64,000 bases of DNA from Malurus cyaneus samueli (lineage: Eukaryota > Chordata > Aves > Passeriformes > Maluridae): NCBI GenBank assembly GCA_009741485.1, contig CM019219.1:4337527-4401526 (forward strand), read 5' to 3'. The notes beneath the pieces were generated by a model. That model made no database searches and was not told the DNA's origin. It saw only the letters and a list, made by a program, of their open reading frames with translations. The translations under genes and the position numbers were made by a program. Shown piece after piece: positions 48,411-60,010 of the stretch; within the stretch, counting starts at the first letter, position 1, and every line of letters starts with the position of its first letter.

Positions 48411-51400
48411 TGCTCCCTGAAGCAGATGTATAATTCATTTGAATTCTGAGAGAAATGAGAAACTTCATTTCTGCTCTTGAATTCTTATCTTTCCAGATCA
48501 CAAGAGCTACAGAATATGATTTCCCACCCTAACTGATTCCCCATAAAATTCCTATTAGTTTTGCTGAGTAGTAGACACTTACAAACTAATGGAATGAGGC
48601 AACTGAATTACAAAAACATTTTAAATAATCATCTACATCTGTCTGTTGCAGCATTCCACATTGCTGTGGTTTGCATCATCATAACGCTAAACATAAAATC
48701 TTCATGTGCAATGTTGCACTGGGATCTAAACTTTCTGCTTTTGGGAACAGGAAAATTGAAATGTCTTGGGTTTTCCCAGAGTTTTGAATGACAGAGACCA
48801 ATCTTATTCACTCCACACTCAGAGGGGAAAGCCTCGAGTCCCACCTTCTGAAATGTCATGGTTTGTGCCAGGGATTTGAGGTTCCTGTGGATTTCAGGAG
48901 GCAGAAATCTCTCACGAAGGCTGGGGCAGTTTTGTTGGAAGCCCCAAGAGCTGCAAAGTTTTTAAGAAAACTTCTGGTGAAAACCAAGGAGCAGCAGCAC
49001 TGCACATCAAGGGATCTTCTCAGGTGAGGAGCAGGAGAAAGAGCTCATCCCAAACCACAGGAGAAAGGAATAAATGAATTTAGTTTTGTAAAAATTGCTC
49101 CCAAGGTCCTTCAGAAAACAATCTGATGAGCAGATTTATGCACTGAAGATTAAAGTCTGCACAAATTGGGCAAAAATTCAGATGGTGCCAACCACTCACA
49201 GAAGAACATGGAATAACCTCAGCAAACACCAAACAAAAATGCAAGTCTTTCTTTTCAAAAATGCCAATTCTGATGATAAAACTCATTGCTAATGACCGAC
49301 TTGGTGTTGCCTGCACTGACACCAGAGTTCTAATTTTCTATACACTGTATTTCAGATTCCAGGTTATGCTCAGTTGCTCTGTACATACCCAATTAATTCA
49401 CAGATGGATTGTTGGATTTCACCTATTACATCTGTGGCACAGGTACTTGACGTTCCTCTTGATAATCTAATTCTATATTCCATTTATCCAACTTTTATAG
49501 ACACTCACACGCTGGAGCAACACTTCACCCTGCTCCAGGATGTATCTGCAAAGAAAGGTCGCAGCCTAAATTACAGAACAAATTGAGGGCAACTTGAGCC
49601 CTCCTTCTCTGTGTTCTTTTTCAACAGAAAGAAATTCAGATTAATTCTAAGCATGGAACTTCTCACCTTTCAGCTGACAGTCTCCTTGAAAATCTAATTG
49701 TAGTTGATTAAACACTTTTTCTCAGATCATAATAACCTGTTCACATGCTTCTATGTATAGTCTTACACACCAAATATAACACTTGAATAGCAGAGATTTC
49801 TCAAAATTAAACTGTTTACTTATGTCTAACATGATACTTAACAAAGTGGATTCAAACCCCATTCATTTTTATATGTGGAAAGAATTCTAATGGTGCTGGA
49901 TGAAACAGTTACAAAATATTTTGTGTTTAAGTTCTCATTATCAATTTGATTCATGTGAGTATTTTACTCATTTACACATTCAGTCCCTATGACTACAATT
50001 TTTGCATCAATAAGGTGAAACTGTTCCTTAGTGCTCTGAATATTTTTATAATCTTAGCTATATATAGCCTGCTGACCTTTCAGAAGTCAAGTATTTAATT
50101 TTATTTAATCAAAGATTTATCTTGAGAACACAAGAGTCTTAAATCCACTCAAAATGGAATTTCAGGAGGAAAAAAATTGGGCAGTCTGTTGTGTTGTCAG
50201 AGCCATTTATCAACAGTTATTTTTTAAGATAACCTTTCCCTAAAAAAAGCAAATTGTGTGACAATAACCTTTAAAGAAATATCCAACACAAAAATAAATG
50301 CTTTGAATGTATAAAATTTAAAACACCAAGTCAGTGCTGCAACCAGCAAAAGAATTTGATTCAATGGCACATTAAGTAATTTTCTTTAAACAATTAAAAT
50401 TCCAATCCATTCAAATCTTTGCACTGATTTGGCATTAAGGAAGTATTGTACCAATATCACTGTATCAGGAGTGCAGGTTTTCATGGAACTGTCTTTTTGT
50501 CTCATCTGTGATGATCAAGAGTTCAGTCTCTGCTCTGAAATAGCCCTTAATAGCAACAGCAATTCCCCAATTCTAACTTTTGAAAAATTACCTTCATGCT
50601 TTGTTTTTTTTATTGTAATAGTGGGGAGAAAATGAAAAGGAAAGAATCCCCCATGCACTAGTGAAGTTTAAAATAATATATTTCCTTCAAATCTTCCAGT
50701 AATAGAAATGGCTAAGATAAATAATATACAAGAACCAGCTATTCTGGGTCAAAAAACAGCTGTTTTTCCATGTTCTGGCTCCCATGAAAATCAGCTGGGA
50801 TGAGGAATTGAGGAAGTCGAAGGTGTGTGTAGAAAAAAACTGGAGCTGAACTGTGCTCACTCCTACTCGGTTAGAAAGCAAATATGCAAAGGGCTGTGAA
50901 TCACCTGCCATTGATCCCAACTCACTCTTTTTCCACTTACAAACAGATATTTGCACATATTTCTATTTCTCTTCAGCTAACAGACAAAAGCTGCTGTGTC
51001 TTCTGCATCAACTTTGGAGCAGAACAGGGATTATTGGTGAGGAAGTGAGGCAAGTATTTCTCTGAGCCTTCAGAAGGAGCCAGGAGAGAACCTTCAGTTT
51101 GAATTCCTAAAGGTGTTCACCTCCTGCAACGCTGCCTTTAACATTTGCCACGAGGTTTGTAGAAAAAAGATAGAAAAAGTCACTCATTGGAGCATTAAAT
51201 ATTGACCTTCCCAAGAGAGGAGAGCATCCTGGCTCAGGGGCACAGCAAAGACTTCCCGAGTCTCCAGTGACCAAAAATTGGGTTTCTAAATGAATTTTCA
51301 CACCCTCAACATGCAGATTTTCCCAAAGGAGAGGGATATTCAGAAGATGCCAACAATTCACCTGCAGGAAACCAGATCCTGGTAGGAAGGGGGGAAAAAA

Positions 51401-51889
51401 CCTGCACAGCCCAGACAGCCAGAGCTGCCTGCAGCTCAGCCCCAGAGGCTGATTTCATACATCTGCAATGCACTAAACGCAATTACCTGCTCATTTTCCT
51501 AAATGAAAAAATGAATTTAAATTGCTGAAGCACAAAATGCCTCCTGCACACACAGCTTACAAAGGCCAAGACTGCCACAGCAGTAGGAAACAGCAGTGCT
51601 TTGTTCTAATTATGCCTAAAGTAGATAATACAATTTCAGAAATAAGCTTTTATACTGGGAAGACTGAAGAAATGGCTTCATGAAGTTTGTGGGACCCATT
51701 TTCTTAATTTTCATTTCCAATGAAGCCAGAATTTAAACAAATAAGCATTCCATTTGAGGGCACAGGGCAGACCTCAATCCCACAAACATCATATTCTATT
51801 TCTTTATTCATATGCACAATTCCAGCAAAGGCCATGAACCTGCTCCCGTGAACACTCCACAGATCAAATCTTAATCTGAGCTGACAAGG
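48411..51889. other. Unique non-coding stretch
   Basis: No gene or repeat recognised; frames stay under 90 codons. Confidence 0.55.
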
Positions 51890-51960
51890 TGGTGATCAGT
51901 TAAAGGCTGGCCTCATGTTCTTAGAGGTCTTTTCCAACCTAAATGAATCTGTGATTCTGG
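51890..51960 (+). mobile_element. CR1 LINE fragment, 3' end, plus strand
   Basis: GGTGATCAGTTAAAGGCTGG, then GTTCTTAGAGGTCTTTTCCA, then ACCTAAATGAATCTGTGATT. This is the sense tail of a CR1 subfamily with the GGTCTTTTCCAACCTAAATGA ending. It is followed by an AT-rich simple repeat (51978-52017), which may have grown from the CR1 tail. Confidence 0.88.
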
Positions 51961-51977
51961 AATTTTTATTCATTAAT

Positions 51978-52017
51978 AACATATATAATATATATAATAA
52001 TATATAAAATAATAAAT
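51978..52017. repeat. AT simple repeat
   Basis: Irregular (ATATATAAT)n, immediately downstream of a CR1 3' end. Confidence 0.9.
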
Positions 52018-52317
52018 TGAAGACATATAATGATTTAAAAGCAGAAAATGTATTTAAGGCTTAAAGGAACTAAAATCCTCAGCCTTTTTGTGCAAATGCT
52101 CCCATATTTCTGATCCCATAGAGCAGAAAGAAAGGAAGGTGAACAGGGCTGGGACCTGCCAGTGACATCCCCCTGTCCTGCTGCACATTCACAGGGACAC
52201 CTCAAGCAGCAGCAGATCCACGAGAGAAATACTCAGAGTTCATCAGGATTGATTCACTATTGACCCACTCAAAACCCAGCTCAGCTCCTGCACAGCAGAG
52301 CAGGGATAAATCAGATG
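52018..52317. other. Non-coding stretch
   Basis: Nothing recognised. Confidence 0.5.
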
Positions 52318-52450
52318 TAATAAGGCTGCCATTGACAGATTTATAACAGCAAATGCGGCGTGAACAAAGAATCGAGTCCACTAATCTATATTAAAAAGCC
52401 ACTTTTGGTTTGTAGAAATAGTCATTTAGTTTACCACGTGTAAACTCTGC
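52318..52450. promoter_or_regulatory. Candidate regulatory element with MEIS-like, Hox-like and E-box motifs
   Basis: ATTGACAGATTTATA at 52331-52345 places a TGACAG (MEIS/PBX-type) core directly before a TTTATA (posterior Hox-type) core. AATGCGGCGTG and AATCGAG keep CpG nearby. At 52428-52446 a near-symmetric AGTTTACCACGTGTAAACT contains the E-box CACGTG at 52435-52440. Motif identities are from general knowledge; function is inference. Confidence 0.33.
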
Positions 52451-54691
52451 AAAGAAACAAGGATGATCACTTTAACATATGTATTTTATTATCTGCAGGA
52501 TTCAACAAAACGTTTATACATTTGCAGGGTTAGTATTAAAAACAGGAATTTAACATCGTTGAGCCTTGTAGCTATTTTTCCATCACTTTGCTTTCTTGGT
52601 TGTTTCTTTAAAGCATGCTGACTTTACACAAGTAGGTAATTACTTTACAAATTAATGAACAGAATTAAAATCTACTCTGAAAATTGGATCAGTTACTCAG
52701 CATGCAGGCTTTGAGAGAGTGTCGAGGGAATTTACTGCTTGGGGACTCTGCCAACATCAGAGCTGAATGGTTGGGTTATCCACTCATATTTTGGAAGAGA
52801 GAGGTTGAGCAGAGTTCTCAAGAACCAGAGGATCTTTGTGGCAGAATAGATCTGGGTCACATCAGGCATCAGAAGGAAGGAAAGGAAAATGATCCTGCAG
52901 TGTGTGGGATCAGCTGTTCCAGCCCTGCAATATCGCCCCTTCAGCCCTTTCCCTCTCAAACCAACACACAGATGAGCTCAAAGAATAAGGAGAATCAATT
53001 AAATAATTTAACTTGTCACAAAGGCTTGATTTAGTACCACACTGTAGGCAAAGTTCCTCTTCTGACCTCTCTTTGTATTTTTAATTTACATGAAGAAAGG
53101 GTTGGGATGAGCATTTGTATTTACCTGCTTTATTCACTCACTCCAAGGACAGTAAATCAATTTTCTGCACTCAGTAACGGCCATGGTGATGGAGAAGCTT
53201 CAGTGACTGTTTATAAAATAAATAAAATAAAATCACTGCATGAGGCTGCTCTGGTGTGTGGATGCTGTGTGGGGCTGCTCCAACTCATTTTCTCACCTCT
53301 GAGGGTATCTTTGTGTCCTGACTCCTCCAGAGCTCCTTGGAAATTCCTGGCACAGATTCTTCAGTGTGACTGATCCTACACACTTGCAACATTTCAATTA
53401 AAACTCGCTTTTTTCCTTCTCTCTTTTTATATATTACTGTTGAGGTTGCTTGTAAGGTAATCTACTACTGCTTGGTTAATAATGAGCCAATTCTCAGTGC
53501 TTGCACAGAAAGGGCAAGGAAGAAAACAGAGAAATCTTTAAAAAAGCTAAATTAAGAAATCTTTAATTCACACAGGTTGGGTAAGAAATAATGAGAACTG
53601 TGTGATGGGGGAATTGTCCCAAATTCACTTTTACCTGGACACAGAGATGAGCTCAGCACCCACCAGCCAAAGGTTTGATCCCACTGGTGCCAGTTTGGTC
53701 TTCAAAGCATTGATTTTCCTTCTTTAGCCAAACAGATTTCATCATTATCAGATAAGCTGGCAAGGACATGACAGATTCCAACCTCAGTAAAACTAAGAAA
53801 AAACAGCAGAGAACCTCCACAAAAGAATAAAATCACTCACACAGTGTTCAACAGGGAAACACATTACAAGAGACACTGTTTTTCAGTTTGTTTTTTTTAA
53901 GGCCATTTTTTTTTTTAAGATCTGCCTCAAAGCATCCAAGAGTATTCTGGCTGAGCCTAATGAGCAATGCTCTTAGTCTGATTAATCAACCCTAATGACA
54001 GACCAGCCCTATTTTATTTGCACAGAGGAACCTCAAGCTCCATGTAAGATTTTTCAATGTATCCTTTCTGAGAGACAACCTTTACCTTTCTTCAAACCAA
54101 CTTTTAATCATCAGAACAGCAGAAAATTAGAGTGATACCAATATTCTGAAGAGCCAGGCCCTCTCCTTGAGCAGGAGGATAACCCTGCTGCGAGTGCTAG
54201 CAGCAATAAAAACCTTGAGAAATCGTCAGCTGTTGTCTCTGACTCCTCAGTGAGCTGCAAATCACCATTCCACAAGCTGATAGATGCCTCTGCAGGAGTT
54301 TCCTATCATGGAGCCCACATTAAAGCCTTATTTATGTCCTTAGCAGGAGATGTCTTGCTGATCTGAGTGCCTTTAAATGAAGGATTAATTGCCTCTCCTT
54401 TGAATGTCTGATTTTGTTCCATCAATCTGATTCCATCAGGTTCTCTGGTCTGCAGCACAGAATTCCATCACAGCCCAGCCCCTGCAAGCAGCTCTGTGAC
54501 CACGAGAGCAATTCCAGCTGTGATTGCAGGAGAAATCCATTATCCAGGCTGATTTCAGCTCTCCCTTCATCCCTCAGCTTTGCTCATCTCTGGGGTGCAC
54601 AGCAAACAGGGTTCAGACATCCCAGGACAGGAGGGTGAGTGGCAGTCAGCCCACAGAACATCAGGAAATGTCTTAACAAAGGGGATTTGTA
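52451..54691. other. Unique non-coding stretch
   Basis: The longest frame is 116 codons (52684-53034, plus) with no recognisable domain. (ATAAA)n-like words lie near 53215-53232. No interspersed repeat recognised. Confidence 0.5.
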
Positions 54692-54706
54692 TTTTTTTTT
54701 TTTTTT
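54692..54706 (+). repeat. Poly(T) run, 15 bases, at the 5' edge of a CR1 copy
   Basis: Fifteen T run straight into the truncated CR1 body. It sits at the 5' truncation point, not the 3' end. Confidence 0.9.
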
Positions 54707-54834
54707 GTGCCTGGAAGTGTCCAAGGTCAGGTTGGGTGGGTTTTGGATCAACCTGGGGTGGTGGAAGGTGACCCTGCCCATGGAGATGATTTTTAAGGTT
54801 GCTCCCAACCCAAACCATTCCATGATTCTGTGAT
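54707..54834 (+). mobile_element. CR1 LINE fragment, 3' end, plus strand
   Basis: CCTGGAAGTGTCCAAGGTCA, then GGTTGGGTGGGTTTTGGATC, AACCTGGGGTGGTGGAAGGT, GACCCTGCCCATGGAGATGA, a TTTAAGGTTGCTCCCAACCC block, and the tail CATTCCATGATTCTGTGAT. The order and tail are those of CR1. It is well preserved. The 113-codon and shorter frames on both strands here are element shadows. Confidence 0.94.
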
Positions 54835-57800
54835 ATCATCAAATGCCTGCTCCTCACAGCTCCAATTCCCTCCAAAATTAACATGTTCAAATTCAATAGG
54901 AGACACAAGAAACCAAGGAGATCCTCCCTTTATTTTCCTGGTAAATTAAAACACATTTGTTTCTGTGAACATACCCAAAATCATTCTAGACCAGAGATAC
55001 CTTCCTCCAAAGCTTAGCCTAAAGTTACACATTTCTATTTAAAACTTTCACTGTAAAGAATCAGTGGTCCCAATTAGTTAATTTTGAATAAAATTCCCAA
55101 AAAGGAGTGGTTTCACTGCCAGAATCTTGCCTTAACCTGATCACTGGTTCAAAATCAAGTCCTAAAGGACAGAAAGATTCAAAGGAGGAAAAAAGCAGCT
55201 TCCTTTTAGAAGCACAAATTGTACAATTCAGCTTCCAGTGCTGAGACTTCAAATGGACAATTAAAGGGACTGATTGTTGGCACAGCCAGTGGCTAAAACC
55301 CAACATCTGCCCCTCAGCAGGACAAATCAGGCTCAATCATTGCTGAGGCTCCCCGTGAGCTTCATCAGGAAGAATTGCTGAGAACCACATGAAAAAAAGA
55401 GCCAGGAAATCCAATGCAGCTCCTTGGAGAGCCATCCAGGGAGGGTGGAATCGGACACAGCTCAAGGGTTCCCTCTCAGGCACGACCTTCAGTCCCTCTG
55501 AGCTTCCCAAAAATCACAGTGCCCGGTCAACTGGGCATTCAAAGGTTGATTGAAATTATTTTATTGTTATTATCTCACCAAAAAGCAGGATGCTTTAAAA
55601 AAATCATAAAAATTCGTTCACCAAAAAAAAAAAGGTAAAAAAATTGTGTGATGTTAGATTTCCCCTTTTCCCTTCTCAATTCAGGGTGGGGTTTTGGTTT
55701 TTTTTTTCCCAGTAGCAAAACTGAAACGGGAAGAATGTGACAAAAAAGAAATGGTCTAAAAGCAAAATCAACATATCTGTTCCAAAACTTGACAAGGAAA
55801 CAGTTGTATTAGACACTCCATGAAAAATACTTGCAATTTTTCACTTTTGTTAATGAAAATACAGTTTAAAGGGTTACATTGATCAGTAACCAGTAGTTTC
55901 TAGGAGCTGAGAATGCTACACCTCCTACCCACACCTGAAACGTGATAAACACTTTGCCAAGGTACTAAAATATTTAAAACACTCTGCATTTTTAAAATGG
56001 CATTCTGCTTTTCCAAGGATTTTCACACACACCCCCGAGTCCCTGAACTGTTTGAAATGGTTCAGTTTTTTTGTTTTTTTTTTAAAATGAAGCACTACAA
56101 AGTGCCCCACAGTGATATCTCTATCCAGATCCTAATGAAGAGTCATCCATTAAACCAGATTGCTGAGAAGTGGCCATAAAGCCATGGAAATCAGACAAGA
56201 AGGCCGTGGTAGCTAATAGGAAGGTAAATTAATATTCAGTAATTAGCAGGGAGGTGCAAACATGAGGCTGACAAGTATCTGACAGCATTAAATGTAGCAG
56301 GAGCCTTGAAGAATGAGCAAAAGGAGGAGGATTCTCCAGGAAAAGTTGCCTTGAGGAATGTCTGCACCTTTCTGCTCCTCCCTGTTAATGAGAGAAATGT
56401 AAAAGGTCAAAAAGAAGGAGGAAAAAAATATCAGCTGAGGTTGGAAAGGCTTGGAAACAGCCAAGCTTAGCAGGCTTGGAATTATCAGCCTGGGTAGAGA
56501 TACTCAGGGGAGAGATAGGGAAAGAATGTAAAAAACTGCAAAATCTGGAATTCCAAGGGGAATGGGGGCTGTTTGGGCACAGTACAAGGACTGGGGACAT
56601 CAAACTGAGCTCACAGCTGACAAGACAAGAGAGGCAGCTCATCATTAAAACCATTGTTCATATCAAAAACTGCACATCAAGGAAAAGCTGCAGAGAACTG
56701 GCTGAGGATGCTGAGCACACAGACAAATATCTGCTGGGAGGGTTTGGGGGCTGCCAAAGCTCAGAGCCCAAAACCACTCAGAGTGGGGAGAGCCAACCAT
56801 TCCTTCATGGGGCACACTCCCAGCACAGGCACAGCCACCCTAAAGCCCCACTTGAATACTTCTATTCTATTTATATTATTGGATTATTTTCTGAACATTT
56901 CAGAAAATATTCCATTTTCTGTCTTGGAGACCTGTAGAGATGATTAACAGCCCTGCATGCCCAGCCTGTTTCCCTGCTGTTTGGGATTTTAAGCATTCAG
57001 ATATGTCTGGATATTCAGCTTTCATCCTAATTCACTTTGCACTGAAATAGAGCAGAACCAGGAGGGTGAGTACTGTTGAAACCTTCATCCCAAATTCTGA
57101 CAACAACAACAATCCTAATCACTGCTGTCATGTCTTTATCAAAGTATTTGATGTACAGAGCTCGGAAAAGTAAATGCAATTATTTACTGAGATCTCCCAC
57201 TGGAGACCATGATCTAGGTAATGATAAGAAAAGGATATTTTTCTCTTGAAACATTTACCTCTCCCCAAAAAAAAAATCCTCTTCTTCCTCTAGGGAACCT
57301 AAAGCAACTCGAAGTGGTTCTGCTTTATTTTTATGAACACAGAGAGCTGGATGTTATGCAAGAGCAGACCTACACTTCATCTTGGCTGGCTAACCAATGT
57401 GTTTATTCATCCTCTCTCTTTCCACTTACACAAGAGTTCTCTGAAGCCCAGAAAATTGCTGCCCTAAGGCAGACTAGATCTGCACAGCCATGAAAAGTGA
57501 TACAAAGAGCCACAGCTGCCTGGAAAGAAAAAAAAAAATAAATAACCCCAAGTTTAAAGCAGCAAAATAATGTACAACCATTTCTCCTGCCACCACCTTC
57601 CCAGCTGCAGCAGCACAGGAGCTCCGGGATAGAAAAAATTCCTCTCCTGGAGATCCCTTGAAATGCTTGGTGCTAATTAACTCTATTGAGCTTAAAATAT
57701 TTCATACTAATATCTCTTTTGGAAGGTTAAAGTATTGACTGAAAAGATAATTTGTTATAATCAAGCCTGAAGTTAGTTTGTAGCTGCTAAAATATTTAAT

Positions 57801-57869
57801 AAAAAATAACAGAAATAATAGGAAAGTAATATTTAGGTGAGATTACTGTTTTCCACAGGATGATTCTGT
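54835..57869. other. Unique non-coding stretch containing the longest open frame
   Basis: The 153-codon plus-strand frame at 56476-56937 is the longest in the window. It is a mostly hydrophilic sequence without a recognisable domain, signal or repeat. At roughly 40% GC a frame of this size is expected about once by chance in 64 kb (my estimate from stop-codon frequency). T and A runs lie near 55691-55709, 55622-55633 and 56067-56083. Confidence 0.5.
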
Positions 57870-57985
57870 TCTTTTGTTTATTCATTGATCCCCCCCTGCC
57901 TGCTGCATGGGATTTATTGTACGTGCTGCACGCCTTGTTCCACAATGACAACATTAATGACTGTATTGAAAAATCATTCTTTATG
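57870..57985. promoter_or_regulatory. Candidate conserved non-coding element
   Basis: TTTATTGTACGTGCTGCACG, then CCTTGTTCCACAATGACAAC and ATTAATGA. It combines a Hox-like TTTATTG, two CpG, a SOX-like ACAATG and an ATTAATGA homeodomain-type core in 60 bp. The sequence is not repetitive. The call is from motif content only. Confidence 0.28.
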
Positions 57986-59007
57986 TAAACATAAAAATAA
58001 GTAGTAAACTACAGCAGGAATAATTCTGAGTTGTATTTGTTGTTTGACTTCTATTTTTAAAGTGGATGACATCTCTCATTTAAGCTCCTCACTGTCACAT
58101 CTACTCTGGTGTATATTTAAATACCTGCCCCACCAAAAAAAAAGTAGTTCCACTAAGAATCATCAAACTTTACATTATTTAGATTAAAGTAAGATAGTTA
58201 ACCTGAAGATCAATCTGAGAAGAAAAAAATCTACAATTATGTGAAAAAATAACCAGATCAATTGTGTTATAATTATGTTTTTAACAGATACCTTCTGAAT
58301 CCAGTCATTTTCTATATTAAAAGTTGTCACTGGGAGAAAAACATCAGAATTTTTATAAGTAAAACTAGGGCAAGTCCTAGGAAAGCAGTCAACAGCTGTG
58401 TATTTGTGTCCATTTCTATTTCACTGCCTATCAGCCTCAAGCAAATTTCAATGAGAGTTTATCAAAAAAAAAAAAAAAAAAAAAGTGGACGAACAATACA
58501 ACAAGAAGAGATTGAGAGAGATGTTTAAAAAAGTTGAATAAAGTAAGCAAAACATTTACAAGGTCACTGAAAAATGATGAAACCTTGGGAAAATGCATGA
58601 AGATATTTTCTGAGCTGTAAAATGTAAATGATTGAGGCTGGAAACTACAGCGTGGATAGATGTGGTACTGAATCAAAAACAGTTTGAAAAGGTTTTGCCA
58701 GACATGGAGTAAGCCAGTGTCTGTCTTTGGCCACTTTAACTGGTTGAAAAAGAGATTTGTTATAATCCATGCTCTTCATAGGAAATTCACATTCTGTTTA
58801 GTACCACCATGGTGAGTATCAAAATTATTTTGTCACCTATCTCTTCAGGGATTACCTGCATTTCATGCTTTGACCTGACTTCAAACACAGTTTAATACAT
58901 GCTACAAAAACCCCACCCTTCCATTTTCCAGAGCTGTCCCTAAGATGGGGAGCTTCTCACACCAGCATCGTCCCAGTGGGAAACCATATTAGCAACAAGT
59001 GGAAAGA
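57986..59007. other. Non-coding stretch with poly(A) run
   Basis: A run of 21 A lies at 58464-58484 and creates a lysine run in an 88-codon frame. No gene recognised. Confidence 0.55.
58464..58484 (+). repeat. Poly(A) run, 21 bases
   Basis: Uninterrupted adenines with no recognisable retroelement body upstream. Confidence 0.95.
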
Positions 59008-59056
59008 CACATCCTACAGGTCTTTTCCAAGCTAAATGATTCCTGCTTCCATGACA
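59008..59056 (+). mobile_element. Probable CR1 LINE tail, plus strand
   Basis: CATCCTACAGGTCTTTTCCA followed by AGCTAAATGATTCCTGCTTCC and ATGACAT follows the terminal CR1 pattern (ACAGGTC(T/C)TTTCCAACCTAAATGATTC...ATGA). Only about 50 bp remain. Same subfamily style as the piece at 51890. Confidence 0.6.
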
Positions 59057-59764
59057 TCTTGGAAAAACCCAGCCAGAGTGTTGTGCTTGCCAGGAGGTGA
59101 AAAAGAGTAAACAGAACCTCTTCCCACGAGAGGGACAGAGAGGGGAAACACCCCAGGCAGAGCAAGGCTCTCTGATGTACCAAGGTCACAAGGGCAAAAA
59201 CTTCCCTGATCTAAAACAAGAATTTTTGCACTTCAGTTTTGTTACACAAAATATCAGTGTGCCAAAGGTACAGGAGAAGAAGCAGATGGAGATATCTCGA
59301 GGTGGTTGAAGAGCAAGGCAAATGCATTGTTAAGGCAGTTTTAAGCAATGTCAGCCTCTTCTGCTCCTCCCTCTATTCAGTATTGTGTTTCTTTTTGAGC
59401 ATCGAGCATAAGTTTCAGTAAAATGTGTCATGAACCAGGGGAAAAAATCTATCTGTTTTAAGCCAAGGTAGCAGGAGAAGCAATTGAGATGATCAATGGC
59501 TCTTGAACAGACACTCTGTCTCTTATATACAAAATAATTCAAAAGTTGTGTTCTCTGTTCCAGTGGGGCAGGGATGATGATAATTTAAAAACTTATTTCC
59601 CTTGGATGTTTGTATTTCCTGAGGTATGTCCTGAGTCCCAAATTTTGGTCAAGGGAGAGTCCAGCACAAGAGCAGCCCAACACCACAACAGAGGGGTCGT
59701 GCCTGGATTTCATCTCTCCTGATGAATCTCTGCTGGAAACCCTCCAGAGCTCTGCCAAGAACTC
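59057..59764. other. Non-coding stretch
   Basis: No gene or repeat recognised; frames below 75 codons. Confidence 0.55.
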
Positions 59765-60010
59765 CCACCACCTCGCATATGCTGGGTAATTATGTCGCAG
59801 AAGTATACTGGAATATTTAATTTCATGATTTAGAGACCTCGGTGTGCAGCAAAACTGCCTTTTTTGAACTCAATCTCTGTTTGTTCCACGATGAGCCATA
59901 TGTTGCTGGCAGCGTGCAGAGCTTTGTCCCGAGATATTGATTTTAACTCTGGGAAAGAGCACTAATAAATGTGCACAGTGAAGTGCTCTGTAGAAATGGC
60001 TGTACATTAT
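59765..60010. promoter_or_regulatory. Candidate conserved non-coding element, CpG-retaining
   Basis: Non-repetitive sequence with scattered CpG (TATGTCGCAG, ACCTCGG, CCACGATG, CAGCGTGC, CCCGAGAT) and TGGGTAATTATG, TTTAATTTCATGATT and AGCACTAATAAATG words. Five CpG in under 200 bp stands out against the surroundings. No frame of note covers it. This is the longest stretch of such texture in the window. Confidence 0.35.

Noticed and set aside
54567..54908. 113-codon minus-strand frame
   Set aside because: It crosses a CR1 3' end and a poly(T) run that gives a lysine stretch.
56476..56937. 153-codon open frame, the longest in the window
   Set aside because: No recognisable domain or family. 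By a rough stop-codon estimate at 40% GC, a frame of this length is expected about once by chance in six frames of 64 kb. No promoter or splice context.
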